Source: a beta proteobacterium MWH-UniP1 | Lineage (GTDB): Bacteria; Pseudomonadota; Gammaproteobacteria; Burkholderiales; Burkholderiaceae_A | Assembly (NCBI GenBank): GCA_036362785.1 | Contig: CP143625.1 | Span: 153,401-217,400 of the forward strand | Direction: 5' to 3' | DNA: 64,000 nt | Program-made: the position numbers and the translations under genes | Part shown: one piece after another, positions 19,143 to 27,084 of the stretch | How positions within the stretch are numbered: position 1 is the stretch's first letter | Layout of the letters: every line of letters starts with the position of its first letter | The notes under the pieces: generated by a model | Told to the model about the DNA's origin: nothing | What the model saw: the letters and a program-made list of their open reading frames with translations, nothing else | Database searches by the model: none

Positions 19143-19260
19143 TTTCCCGTTCGGGAAATTATTGCCCAGAGTGAAGAGCGGTGCAAGCGTTATTTCCCGT
19201 TCGGGAATTTTTTACAAAAAAGACTGCTTTTTAGACTGAAAATTCCCGATCAGGAATTTT
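19143..19260. promoter_or_regulatory. Three regularly spaced hipBA operators
   Basis: Palindromes upstream of hipB: TTTCCCG-TT-CGGGAAA (19143-19158), TTCCCG-TT-CGGGAA (19194-19207) and AAAATTCC-CGATCA-GGAATTTT (19239-19260). Their centres are at 19150.5, 19200.5 and 19249.5, spacings of 50 and 49 bp, close to five helical turns, so bound dimers would lie on one face of the DNA. HipB autorepression by looping or cooperative binding is inferred. The first site is 12 bp from the hipB start. Confidence 0.7.
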
Positions 19261-19383
19261 TTGTGTGGATTTTTGTTAGTCGCTAAGATCTTCAGACATA
19301 CGCGTCAGGCTACCCAGTAGGTGGAGAGTGAATGCTGCATTCCCCGTTAATGGGGGAGAGTCAGTCGATAGACGGTTAGAGAG

Positions 19384-19428
19384 TGGTGGCTCGGGGCGGA
19401 ATCGAACCACCGACACAAGGATTTTCAG
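19384..19428 (-). repeat. Orphan 3' half of tRNA-Phe (left att site of island)
   Basis: These 45 bp are identical to 21987-22031 of the complete tRNA-Phe: CCA end, acceptor strand, T arm, and up to the 7-nt anticodon loop TTTTCAG (19422-19428), after which identity stops. This is the remnant of the original tRNA gene left on the hipB side by an insertion at the anticodon loop. The 250 bp from 19429 to 19679 have no gene I can support. Confidence 0.85.
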
Positions 19429-19679
19429 GGTCTTCTAAGCCGTTGATTTGCCGTGAAAGTCACAGCGATTAATTTGCTAAAAATTCGATGTCGAAAAACA
19501 CGGCTAAAGCTCTGAAGCCTTGCGGCACCGTCTGGCATGGTCTGCCAGTCGCACAACCTTTCACGGCCGAAGTGGGCATCTGGGGCCGTCTCCCTTGGCC
19601 GCTCAATCGTCCTGTCTGATTAGTTAGCGATTTGATACTGTAGTGAGCGAGAAGACAGCAAGGCGCAGCACAAGGCTTA

Positions 19680-20624
19680 TCAACGCGCCGCTGTTCGCAC
19701 CTTCCTCAAAATTAATACTATCCGGTAGGTGTACAAGACGAAGAATAGGGCCAAGAGTTCCTCAAATGCCTCGCTATGTCCTTTAAAACTAAATCCCGCC
19801 ATCGCAAAGATTAAAACAGAGAAACTCGGTGGGGGCGCAATCAAAAATAAAAGCGCATGGACTTTCTTTGCTGGAAACACCCAAAACAAAACACTGGAAA
19901 CAAAAAACGACACTCCAACCGCTGGATAAATGAAGGTAAAGAGAGGATTAAAAAAGTTATGAATCGTGGTTTCTTGTTGAAAGTTGTACTTTTCGAAGAT
20001 ACCAAACGACTCCCAGCCGAACACTCGCTGCCCCCAGCTCAGTTCCTCACCAAAAAGCACTAGAAGAACAACGCCAAGGCAGCCTAAGAACAGCCTTGTA
20101 GATTTTGGAAGTATGTCAATATCCGACTGCTTCCGAGCGTGGAAAAGAGCATAAAACGCCAAGAATCCCGCCAAAAGAAAACAAAAGGTGCTGGTCGTTT
20201 CCAAAAGTCCCTCATGGGCTGGCTCACCAATAATCAGTACAAGCAAATGCATTAATAAGGCTGCCGCTGTGCTTGCTATAAAAAATCTCTTTTCAGTTGT
20301 CTCTTGCAGGCGGGAATTAGCAAACAAAAAACTCCTAAGCCTTGACGTGTCTATAGCTGCTTCGCATAATTTCCGAAAAGCAAGCCATAAAATGTACCCA
20401 AGGGGCGTGGCCAGTAAAACACCCAACACAACTAGACAAATTTTTAAAAGAAAGAAATATGCAGCAATCAGCATGATCGTCTGCGGCTCGAGTTGGTTAT
20501 CAGGCGAGAGATAACGCTCTACAAAAAAGACGATAGCGTCCAGCGACTGCTGATGAAAAAATGAGATCGTGGCCGCACACATGAGTAAAAGACCACCGAC
20601 GGCCTTGAGGAAATGTCTCATCAT
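19680..20624 (-). CDS. Polytopic membrane protein with EELSWGQR motif
   Basis: 314-residue protein with about seven to eight hydrophobic helices (for example LLLMCAATISFF, IMLIAAYFFLLKICLVVLGV, AAALLMHLLVLIIG, LGCLGVVLLVLF). The motif EELSWGQR (residues 193-200) continues into WESFGIFEKYN and ETTIHNFFNP, clustered polar residues in a membrane protein that look like an active or metal site; similar sequences occur in uncharacterised bacterial proteins. ATG 20624 and ATG 20621 are both usable. Composition is AT-richer than chromosomal neighbours. No function can be assigned. Confidence 0.75.
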   Translation of the reverse strand: MMRHFLKAVGGLLLMCAATISFFHQQSLDAIVFFVERYLSPDNQLEPQTIMLIAAYFFLLKICLVVLGVLLATPLGYILWLAFRKLCEAAIDTSRLRSFLFANSRLQETTEKRFFIASTAAALLMHLLVLIIGEPAHEGLLETTSTFCFLLAGFLAFYALFHARKQSDIDILPKSTRLFLGCLGVVLLVLFGEELSWGQRVFGWESFGIFEKYNFQQETTIHNFFNPLFTFIYPAVGVSFFVSSVLFWVFPAKKVHALLFLIAPPPSFSVLIFAMAGFSFKGHSEAFEELLALFFVLYTYRIVLILRKVRTAAR

Positions 20625-20849
20625 CGAAGTAATCCAAAAATGGGATCGATTTACTAAAAAAGCGTACGTTGAAAAGTCGGCGCGGTGATGCCTAACGGCG
20701 CGTGGCGGGGCGGTTCAATCCGACCAAAGCCGAGTATGCCTGATCTGCGCGTCATCCCGTCCAGCTGGTGGTTGCCTGGTTCCGAGGTTCAGTCGCACCT
20801 ATGCCGTTGATAATATACGCTTCATACTCAAACCTAATTTCAGCATCGT

Positions 20850-21197
20850 ATGGCACTCAGTATCGAAGAAATTGGCAGAATTGACCATCTTGTCGGCGAC
20901 TGGTGTATCCGGCGTGTGCCGCCGGAGATCAAGAAGCAGCTTGACTACGACTACGAAATTGATGGGCAAGCCGTGATGCTTCTCGAGGTTCGTCCGGTTT
21001 GGCGGGGCGATCCGGGCGAATTCACCAGAAGCCCATTTGCCAAACTCAGGTACATCAAGACCGCCGACCTATGGCATATCTACTGGATGCGAGCCAGCGG
21101 AAAGTGGCAAGCTTACGAACCTGACCCCGTCGCAGATACCATTGAAGAGGCTCTGGCGATCATTGAACACGATCGCTACGGTTGTTTCTTTGGTTGA
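20850..21197 (+). CDS. DUF3024 domain protein
   Basis: 115-residue small soluble protein with the DUF3024 pattern: FTRSPFAKLRYIKTADLWHI and WMRASGKWQAYEP, where a short beta-rich domain is followed by a helical tail (TIEEALAIIEHDRYG). Such proteins are frequent in accessory regions and cassettes, often alone; their role is unknown. ATG start is clear. It stands between the membrane-protein gene and the HepT gene, transcribed on the opposite strand to both. Confidence 0.85.
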   Translation: MALSIEEIGRIDHLVGDWCIRRVPPEIKKQLDYDYEIDGQAVMLLEVRPVWRGDPGEFTRSPFAKLRYIKTADLWHIYWMRASGKWQAYEPDPVADTIEEALAIIEHDRYGCFFG

Positions 21198-21263
21198 ACC
21201 CTAGAAAAAAATTTAGCTTTAGTAGTGGTTATACGACGGGGTCGATATGGTGAATTCGCATCG

Positions 21264-21317
21264 GGCACTGCATCCGAATGCATCTCATAAGGGAGACGGC
21301 CCTGTGGTTTCAGTCCT
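21264..21317 (+). repeat. Element-end repeat, copy 1 (degenerate att)
   Basis: GGCACTGCATCCGAA ... CATAAGGGAGAC ... CCCTGTGGTTTCAGTCCT closely resembles 24876-24929, which leads into the right tRNA-Phe half. The core here is GTTTCAG (21307-21313), one base off TTTTCAG, followed by TCCT as in the tRNA. It suggests the right end of an older insertion inside unit A. Its last bases overlap the hepT stop. Confidence 0.65.
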
Positions 21318-21657
21318 TGAGTTGGTCAAGGCCGACTCTCTTGATTTCGCTGACAAAATGTGGAATGTCTATCGTCGCGGTTGTCCAGACGATCTCCTCA
21401 TCCACGGTGATATATGCGTGAATCAATTCGTTACGCATACCAATCGCTTCACGCCATGGAAGACCTGGGTAGCTCGCTTTAGTTTGAGCTGAAATTTGAG
21501 AGGAAGCTTCGCCAATAATCTCGATAGCTCTTATAACCGCATACCGAAGCATCTTGTCAGATGACAGCGAAGCCCTGTCCTTGCCCTCTAAAAACTTTGA
21601 TAAGTCTTCTGCTGCTTCGAGAATGTGCCCAATTCGAGCTATGTCTTTAATTGCCAT
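21310..21657 (-). CDS. hepT: HepT-family toxin (RNase-like, DUF86)
   Basis: 115-residue all-helical HEPN protein. The active motif R-x4-H-x-Y is RNELIHAY (Arg75, His80, Tyr82), preceded by RAIEIIGEASSQIS, typical of HepT. In characterised pairs HepT is an RNA-cleaving toxin blocked by MntA, which adds AMP groups to the motif tyrosine. It starts 11 nt inside the mntA 3' end, and its last codons run into the degenerate att repeat. It lies 40 bp of mntA leader away from the complete tRNA-Phe. Confidence 0.88.
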   Translation of the reverse strand: MAIKDIARIGHILEAAEDLSKFLEGKDRASLSSDKMLRYAVIRAIEIIGEASSQISAQTKASYPGLPWREAIGMRNELIHAYITVDEEIVWTTATIDIPHFVSEIKRVGLDQLKD

Positions 21658-21946
21658 ACTGCAGCAATGCTTCTTTTAGAACTTGGTCACGAAAGAAATG
21701 AGAGAGCCCCATCGGGGTTTTAAGATCAATTTTTCTTCCCTCAACCATTTCTGATAGTTCGCACTCCATGCGCACGATTCCAAAAAACCCTGGCACCCGA
21801 TCCGGATAAAACTCCACCAATAAATCAATATCACTGTCAGGCCTTGCGGTGCCATGCAGCTGCGAGCCGAACAGTGACAACTTGCGAATGCCGTTGGCTT
21901 CGCAAAAAGCAGCGAGTTTTGTGGGTTCAATCGGCAGGCGTTTCAT
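21647..21946 (-). CDS. mntA: MntA-family minimal nucleotidyltransferase antitoxin
   Basis: 99 residues from ATG 21946 (MKRLPIEPTKLAAF); the longer open frame upstream runs into the tRNA-Phe gene and is rejected. The nucleotidyltransferase signature is GSQLHGTARPDSDIDLLVEF (residues 27-46), with the GS pair and two catalytic aspartates (Asp39, Asp41). It would AMPylate the partner HepT tyrosine. Overlap of 11 nt with hepT and same strand indicate one operon. It is located in an acquired tRNA island, a typical setting for such modules. Confidence 0.88.
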   Translation of the reverse strand: MKRLPIEPTKLAAFCEANGIRKLSLFGSQLHGTARPDSDIDLLVEFYPDRVPGFFGIVRMECELSEMVEGRKIDLKTPMGLSHFFRDQVLKEALLQYGN

Positions 21947-21986
21947 GCTGCCGATTATGTGCCCGGGCGGGCAGGCCATCAAGGGA

Positions 21987-22165
<179 letters not shown>

Positions 22166-22302
22166 TTCTCCAATGGGCCCCTCACCGAGGATGGCTTCTG
22201 AGAGCCATTTCTGGGGTGCTTGAGGATGTTAGAGCCATGGGAAAGACCTGCCGAGACCGCCGAGCCAGGGGAATTTTTGAGTGCTTCCTTGGGTTTTCCT
22301 TG

Positions 22303-22395
22303 TTACTCCCTTAACTCCTCCTCGACCCAAGCGAAGACCTTCCTAGACGCATAGACGCCTACTACCAGCATGAAGATTTGAAAATATTCAGTCAT
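22303..22395 (-). CDS. Very small membrane peptide (30 aa)
   Basis: ATG 22395 follows an AAAGG site and opens 30 codons (MTEYFQIFMLVVGVYASRKV ...), a hydrophobic start followed by a charged tail ending EEELRE. Stop TAA at 22303-22305. It lies 40 bp downstream of another small membrane gene on the same strand. Too short for homology-based naming; support is the ribosome site and layout. Confidence 0.4.
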   Translation of the reverse strand: MTEYFQIFMLVVGVYASRKVFAWVEEELRE

Positions 22396-22434
22396 TTTTG
22401 CCTTTATGTGTGTAGTTAGATGTAAAAAATTTGA

Positions 22435-22611
22435 TCACTTGAGGACCTTTAAAAGCACCAGGATCCGAACGGCTACGAAAACCACTACTCCGGCCTTGAG
22501 TGTTTCTTCAAAGGTCCCCTCCCCGCCAAACAGCCCGAGGAGTGCCAGGATCACTACATACTCTGCGGACCGAAGCCCAAGCCATTGCCCAAACGTAAGT
22601 TTTTTTGTCAT
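22435..22611 (-). CDS. Small two-helix membrane protein (58 aa)
   Basis: Preferred start ATG 22611 (MTKKLTFGQWLGLRSAEYVV); ATG 22626 is five codons longer. Two hydrophobic helices, EYVVILALLGLFGG and VVVFVAVRILVLLKV, are separated by a short acidic turn (EGTFEETLK). Basic residues at both termini suggest both ends are cytoplasmic. Not recognised. Together with the 30-codon frame downstream it forms a small membrane-peptide pair. Confidence 0.5.
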   Translation of the reverse strand: MTKKLTFGQWLGLRSAEYVVILALLGLFGGEGTFEETLKAGVVVFVAVRILVLLKVLK

Positions 22612-22826
22612 GTAAGCATCTTTCATGCGTAAGTTTTCTTGACGGAAATGAGAGCCCGATTAAATCTAAAAATGACATGACTGAGCCCATTTGGCTAGTT
22701 CGATGTGCATTGGGGTGCCTGAGCCCGTTGGATTACTTTCGAGGCGCTATTCACAGCACTCTGAAGGGTCGCTGTCGTCAGATGGCTGTATCTGTTCTAC
22801 TTCTTTAGGTTTACTTTTCGCACACT

Positions 22827-23240
22827 CTACCGCGTTACTGGGCAACTCAAGTCGCCCTCTTCACAGTTAAGAAAACGACTGAGCTCTTTAATGCGCTGTT
22901 GAGTCATTTCTGCCAGGCAAGCGTCACGTACCATCGGATACGCAGATCCACCTTCGACTCCGGATGCCGTAAATTTGCACTTCAAGTCTCGGAATTTAAT
23001 CCACGCCAATTGAATTTCCTTCAGTTTGGATTTTTGCTTTTCATCCAACTTTGCTCTGAGATCGCCATATACGCTGTTTATTTTCTTCGTTTCGCGATCA
23101 AGAGCTGATGAAGCACATGCGTTCATCTCGCGCTGTGTTATTGCATTTTTACAATTCGACGCAAAAGATGGGAGCGCCGAAAAAAATAAAATGCAAGTCA
23201 CAAACTTTGTCGGTAGTTTTTTTAAGTGTTTCATAAGCAT
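22827..23240 (-). CDS. LprI-like (DUF1311) secreted protein
   Basis: 137 residues from ATG 23240 (AGGG site upstream). A signal peptide (HLKKLPTKFVTCILFFSALP, cleavage after SFA) precedes a DUF1311 domain with four paired cysteines: SNCKNAITQREMNACASSAL, WIKFRDLKCKF, VRDACLAEMTQQRI. Members include LprI lysozyme inhibitors in mycobacteria, but most are uncharacterised, so a lysozyme-inhibitor function is not claimed. The C-terminus has two more cysteines (NCEEGDLSCPV). It is divergent from the lipoprotein gene, with 97 bp between starts. Confidence 0.82.
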   Translation of the reverse strand: MLMKHLKKLPTKFVTCILFFSALPSFASNCKNAITQREMNACASSALDRETKKINSVYGDLRAKLDEKQKSKLKEIQLAWIKFRDLKCKFTASGVEGGSAYPMVRDACLAEMTQQRIKELSRFLNCEEGDLSCPVTR

Positions 23241-23337
23241 GCTGCCCTTTTTTTACCCACTTGCGCCAAATCGCAAATTAAAACGATTTTATGGTGTAAT
23301 CGTTATCTATATAAAAAACTTTAAAAAGGCGGTCACT

Positions 23338-23805
23338 ATGCAAAAGCGAACAGTTTTAAAAGGGCTGGGGGCGTTGGCGTTGTATCCAGTCGCTGGCTGC
23401 TCGGTTGTTCAGCCTGAGCCTCCTCCGAAGGTGGTTATAGAGGCGAAAGACATTAAGTCTGTGGGGCATTTGATAGAGGAGATGCGAAAAGGCGCCGGGA
23501 AATTTGCTCCAAAGGAAATTGATCTAGACGAGGTTTACCAAACAATCGCTGATGCGTTTGTAGCGTACGCCAGAGATGCTATCGAGCTCGGAATCGCTAT
23601 TCCCAAGCAGATTGTAGAAAAACTCCCATTGAGAAAAAAGACGGCGGTGCCTGCAATGGTTATCTTTGCGCTCTGGGGGGTTACATTCATCGTTCCAATT
23701 AAAGCTTTTTTCGACGCTGCTCTAGGATCACTTGTGGTGCTCGGGCTTTTTATCGGGGCCGCGATTAGCGCAGCCGCAAAGGGCAAAGGAAAAGAAAAGA
23801 TTTGA
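23338..23805 (+). CDS. Predicted lipoprotein with C-terminal membrane segment
   Basis: ATG 23338 gives 155 residues; longer upstream frames run through the opposite-strand LprI gene and are not credible. MQKRTVLKGLGALALYPVAGC ends with a lipobox-like VAGC (Cys21). A proline-rich stretch (QPEPPPK) is followed by helical regions (SVGHLIEEMRKGAG, LDEVYQTIADAFVAYARDAI), two hydrophobic segments (about 105-145) and a lysine-rich tail (AAKGKGKEKI). An outer-leaflet lipid anchor plus transmembrane helices is uncommon. No family was recognised. Confidence 0.65.
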   Translation: MQKRTVLKGLGALALYPVAGCSVVQPEPPPKVVIEAKDIKSVGHLIEEMRKGAGKFAPKEIDLDEVYQTIADAFVAYARDAIELGIAIPKQIVEKLPLRKKTAVPAMVIFALWGVTFIVPIKAFFDAALGSLVVLGLFIGAAISAAAKGKGKEKI

Positions 23806-23870
23806 AACTTCCAGCAGTCGTAATGGTTTAAGACTTCGCTAAGCAAAACACACAATTTAAGGGCTCAAGC

Positions 23871-24029
23871 ATGTCAACTGTCCTTGCCTACTTCTTCGGC
23901 GCAATCATCATAGCGTCAGTCGGTTACAGCTTATTTAGATACGGAATCGGCCGGTCTTTGATTGTGATTTTTTGGTTGCTGGTGGCCTCAATGCTTTTTT
24001 TGCTCGCCAAAGGACTTTTTAATTTTTAG
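23871..24029 (+). CDS. Small two-helix membrane protein (52 aa)
   Basis: ATG 23871 with an AGGG site 9 nt upstream opens 52 codons (MSTVLAYFFGAIIIASVGYS ...). Two hydrophobic helices (about 3-20, and 29-48 with LIVIFWLLVASMLFLLA) are joined by RYGIGR. Stop TAG 24027-24029, 12 bp from the convergent 222-residue gene. It follows the lipoprotein gene on the same strand and may share its transcript. Not recognised. Confidence 0.55.
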   Translation: MSTVLAYFFGAIIIASVGYSLFRYGIGRSLIVIFWLLVASMLFLLAKGLFNF

Positions 24030-24040
24030 GAGGTCAAAAA

Positions 24041-24709
24041 TCACTTCTTCTCAAATCGATCTTTGACAGAGTTACTTACGCCTTCTGCCGTACTGCTTAC
24101 ACCATCTTTTACTTTGTTAAAACCTTCTTTGACAGAGTTTGCAACATCGTTAATCACTTCTAGCAGCGATTTTGCGACCACTCCTACTGTACGACCAAGT
24201 GTGTCGATACTCTCTTTCACAAATTTCCTAAGGTCTGCAAGATTTTCTGATGAAAGGCTTCGTTTAAGCGAGGTAGTAACGTAGTTGATCATTGCGCGGA
24301 TAAGCTCTTTTCCCACATTGAATGTCTCGCAGACTTTCTCAAGGATTGAGTCTTGCTCTTCAACGTTTAACGCTTTCCAGCCGTAGTAGATGGCGCCGAT
24401 CGCGCCACAGGTCATCGCTAGCGGGTTGGTCAAAATTACACCGCTAGTTGCCGCCCCGATTGCGGAAAGGTTGTTACCTAGGATTAGCTGCCCGACGACG
24501 GTTATCGCAAGCGGAGTGATATAGCCAATTCCAAAACCAAACTTCGCGCCCTCTAGTACGCGCCCTGCAGAACTGATGGTTTGATTTTCGCTTTCAATCA
24601 TCTCTTGAATGTGTTTGTCTACGAACGCATTCAGGTCGCCTGCTATTTGATAAATTGCACGAATACCGGCAATTAGGGGATTGAGTGGGTTAACAGGTAT
24701 GGCGACCAT
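24041..24709 (-). CDS. Amphipathic/hydrophobic protein of unknown function
   Basis: 222 residues from ATG 24709, preceded by GGAG at 8-9 nt spacing (a TTG 33 nt upstream is the alternative). Order: proline-bearing N-terminus (VAIPVNPLNPLIAG), helix, two hydrophobic stretches (57-78, FGFGIGYITPLAITVVGQL, and 81-110 with SAIGAATSGVILTNPLAM), then a long amphipathic helical tail (115-222) with 11-residue-like repeats (NDVANSVKEGFNKVKDGVSS, EGVSNSVKDRF) as in lipid-binding apolipoprotein-like or late-embryogenesis-like proteins. Membrane binding or pore formation is conceivable but not shown. The final 350 bp of the unit hold no other gene. Confidence 0.6.
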   Translation of the reverse strand: MVAIPVNPLNPLIAGIRAIYQIAGDLNAFVDKHIQEMIESENQTISSAGRVLEGAKFGFGIGYITPLAITVVGQLILGNNLSAIGAATSGVILTNPLAMTCGAIGAIYYGWKALNVEEQDSILEKVCETFNVGKELIRAMINYVTTSLKRSLSSENLADLRKFVKESIDTLGRTVGVVAKSLLEVINDVANSVKEGFNKVKDGVSSTAEGVSNSVKDRFEKK

Positions 24710-24875
24710 TTCGTTCTCTCCGGGCGAGGTTGACTCTGGCAACAGCTTTTTGCCACATATCTTTATTTGTTAAGGTTAAATTATCTGAGGTATTGATGGC
24801 TAAATTACTAAAGGCGACTAAAGCGCTCTAGTACATTCTTACCAATGTGGGTCTGTTTTACCGGTCTTAAGTCTA

Positions 24876-25059
<184 letters not shown>

Positions 25060-26232
25060 ATGACCAATAAACATCACTCCAAATCCCTCCCAGCCCAGGC
25101 GGGCATCGCCGTTATCGGCGGCGGCATCATGGGCGCTCTTGCCTGCCTGACGGCAGCCCACCTTGGCCATCAAGTCATCTGGTTTGGTCCCGAAGAGCAG
25201 GGCCGCACCGACGGTGCCGATGCTCGTAATTACGCCCTGGCGCCCCTTACCGTTGACCTATTAAAGCGCCTGGGCGTGTGGACTGCCGCACAGCCCCATG
25301 CGTGCACCGTCACCCGCATGGAGGTCTTCACTGGCAACACGCGTGTGGACCTCTCCGCAACCGACGCGGGTGCTGATTTCCTCTCGGTCATGATCCTGCA
25401 TCGGGACCTGCTGAACGCACTCGAGCAAGCCGTTCAGTTTCGCCCCCAGATCCATCGCGTAAAAGCAAAACCAGATGCGGTCAAGGCATCGGTCGATCAG
25501 GTCGAAATTACCTACGCTGGCCAGACCCTGCAGACCAAGCTGGTGGTCGGTGCAGATGGTGCCCGTTCTTGGGTGCGCCAGCAGGCGGGCATTTTGTGGG
25601 GTCAGCGGGACTATGGCCAGCAGGGTGTGGTGGCCACGTTTAAGACTGAAGCCCCCCATGGCGGTGTGGCGACTCAGTGGTTCGATGAGGGCGAGATTCT
25701 CGCCCTGCTGCCACTCTCAGATCCACACTTGGTGTCGATGGTCTGGTCCACTTTCAAAGAAAATCCAACATCACCAGAATCGATTGCGGAATTCGCCAGT
25801 CGAATCACCGACCGTTCGCAGCATCGTTTTGGCACATTGACCCTGCAGGGCGAAGCGGCAAGTGCGCCGCTTCGCATGATCCTGACGGATGCGCAATCGG
25901 CATTGCGCACTGTGTTGATTGGTGATGCAGCCCACACGGTGCATCCCTTGGCAGGCTACGGGTTAAATCTTGGCGTTCAAGATTTATTGGTGCTGGAAGA
26001 GCTCTGGAAAGACGCCAAAGACGATCCCGGTGCACACAGCCTGGTGGGTAGCTATGACAAACAGCGGCGACATCGCGTGAAGCGAGTCCAGTGGGGGTTA
26101 GATATGTTGCAGCGGTTCGTTATCCAGACTCACCCATCGATGACGCGACTGCGCAGCTGGGGCATGCGTTTGGTGGCCGACATTGGGCCATTGCGTCAAT
26201 TCCTGATCCGTCAGGCCATTTCGCCGCAGTAA
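25060..26232 (+). CDS. UbiH/UbiF/VisC family FAD-dependent hydroxylase
   Basis: 390-residue flavoprotein monooxygenase that probably hydroxylates the ubiquinone ring. FAD motifs: dinucleotide fold VIGGGIMGALACL (about 18-30), the family VVGADGARSWVR (about 163-174) and LIGDAAHTVHPLAGYGLNLG (about 287-306), the latter typical of UbiH-class enzymes. Which ring position it modifies cannot be read from the sequence. Its ATG follows the 141-bp repeat directly, so its promoter lies in the displaced tRNA-Phe upstream region. dsbC follows after 35 bp, as in other Burkholderiales. Confidence 0.9.
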   Translation: MTNKHHSKSLPAQAGIAVIGGGIMGALACLTAAHLGHQVIWFGPEEQGRTDGADARNYALAPLTVDLLKRLGVWTAAQPHACTVTRMEVFTGNTRVDLSATDAGADFLSVMILHRDLLNALEQAVQFRPQIHRVKAKPDAVKASVDQVEITYAGQTLQTKLVVGADGARSWVRQQAGILWGQRDYGQQGVVATFKTEAPHGGVATQWFDEGEILALLPLSDPHLVSMVWSTFKENPTSPESIAEFASRITDRSQHRFGTLTLQGEAASAPLRMILTDAQSALRTVLIGDAAHTVHPLAGYGLNLGVQDLLVLEELWKDAKDDPGAHSLVGSYDKQRRHRVKRVQWGLDMLQRFVIQTHPSMTRLRSWGMRLVADIGPLRQFLIRQAISPQ

Positions 26233-26267
26233 AGTAATCAAGAATTGATACGGGTTTGGAGAACTTG

Positions 26268-27038
26268 ATGAGATTAAATTTTTTTCATGCGCCGCGCTGG
26301 ATATCAAGACTGCTGATTGCGGTCATCGGCGTTGCGCTGGTGAATCTGTCGTTTGCCCAGACCACTGCGCCACAAAAGGTGCCGCCAGCAATTGAATCCA
26401 CTGTAAAAAAAGCAGTCGAGACCTGGCTTCAGGGCCGCTACAAAGTCGAATCTGTATCGAAGACCCCAATGGCGGGAATTGTGGAAGTCCGCATTGGCAC
26501 CGATCTGCTTTATGCCGATGAAAAGGGCACCTTTGCCATCGTCGAGGGCCAGCTGGTCAACCTGAAAACAGGCGCCAATCTCACCGCTGGCCGTATGGAA
26601 GAGATCAACAAGATTGACTTCTCGAAACTGCCATTAGATCTTGCACTCAAAACAGTACGCGGCAACGGCAAGCGTGTCATGGCCGTGTTTGAAGACCCGT
26701 ATTGCAGCTTCTGCAGAACCTATCGCAAGACGTTGCTCGACATGAACAATGTCACGATCTACACCTTCTTTTTCCCGATTCTGCGTGCCGAATCAGAGAC
26801 AGTCTCGCGTAACGCCTGGTGCGCCAAAAACCGTGAGGAAGCCTGGAACGATTGGATGTTGTTTGGCAAAGAGCCGCCTGCCGCACCAAGTGGCTGCAAA
26901 TTCGAAGCCGAAAAACTCTTGGCCTTGGGCAAGTCACTCGGTGTGACCGGCACACCCACCACCTTCTTATCCGATGGCCGCAGGCTTCAGGGCGCGGTCG
27001 CGAAAGATCGCTTAGAGGCTGGGCTCTCGGGGAAGTAA
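26268..27038 (+). CDS. dsbC: DsbC-like thiol:disulfide interchange protein
   Basis: Periplasmic protein-disulfide isomerase of 256 residues. ATG 26268 is preceded by GGAGA at ideal spacing. A signal peptide (RLLIAVIGVALVNLSFAQ) leads to an N-terminal dimerisation domain (about 35-125) and a thioredoxin fold with active site DPYCSFCRTYRK (about residue 145) and cis-Pro loop GVTGTPTTF (about 228-236). The active-site dipeptide is SF rather than the E. coli GY, which would alter redox potential; that is inference. The stop is followed by convergent mltA after 46 bp. Confidence 0.92.
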   Translation: MRLNFFHAPRWISRLLIAVIGVALVNLSFAQTTAPQKVPPAIESTVKKAVETWLQGRYKVESVSKTPMAGIVEVRIGTDLLYADEKGTFAIVEGQLVNLKTGANLTAGRMEEINKIDFSKLPLDLALKTVRGNGKRVMAVFEDPYCSFCRTYRKTLLDMNNVTIYTFFFPILRAESETVSRNAWCAKNREEAWNDWMLFGKEPPAAPSGCKFEAEKLLALGKSLGVTGTPTTFLSDGRRLQGAVAKDRLEAGLSGK

Positions 27039-27084
27039 GCCCCGCGGAAGTAAATCCTGCCCAGATTAATCTCAGCAGGATTTG

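Noticed and set aside
19505..19545. GCCTTGCGGCACCG shared with tRNA-Leu variable arm
   Set aside because: Only about 14 bp and no further tRNA similarity; likely chance.
20690..20770. GCCTAAC sequence as possible integron attC
   Set aside because: No matching GTTRRRY partner and no integrase; not enough to call a cassette.
23026..23337. Upstream part of the lipoprotein frame
   Set aside because: Antisense to the LprI-like gene and without coding character; lipobox start at 23338 preferred.
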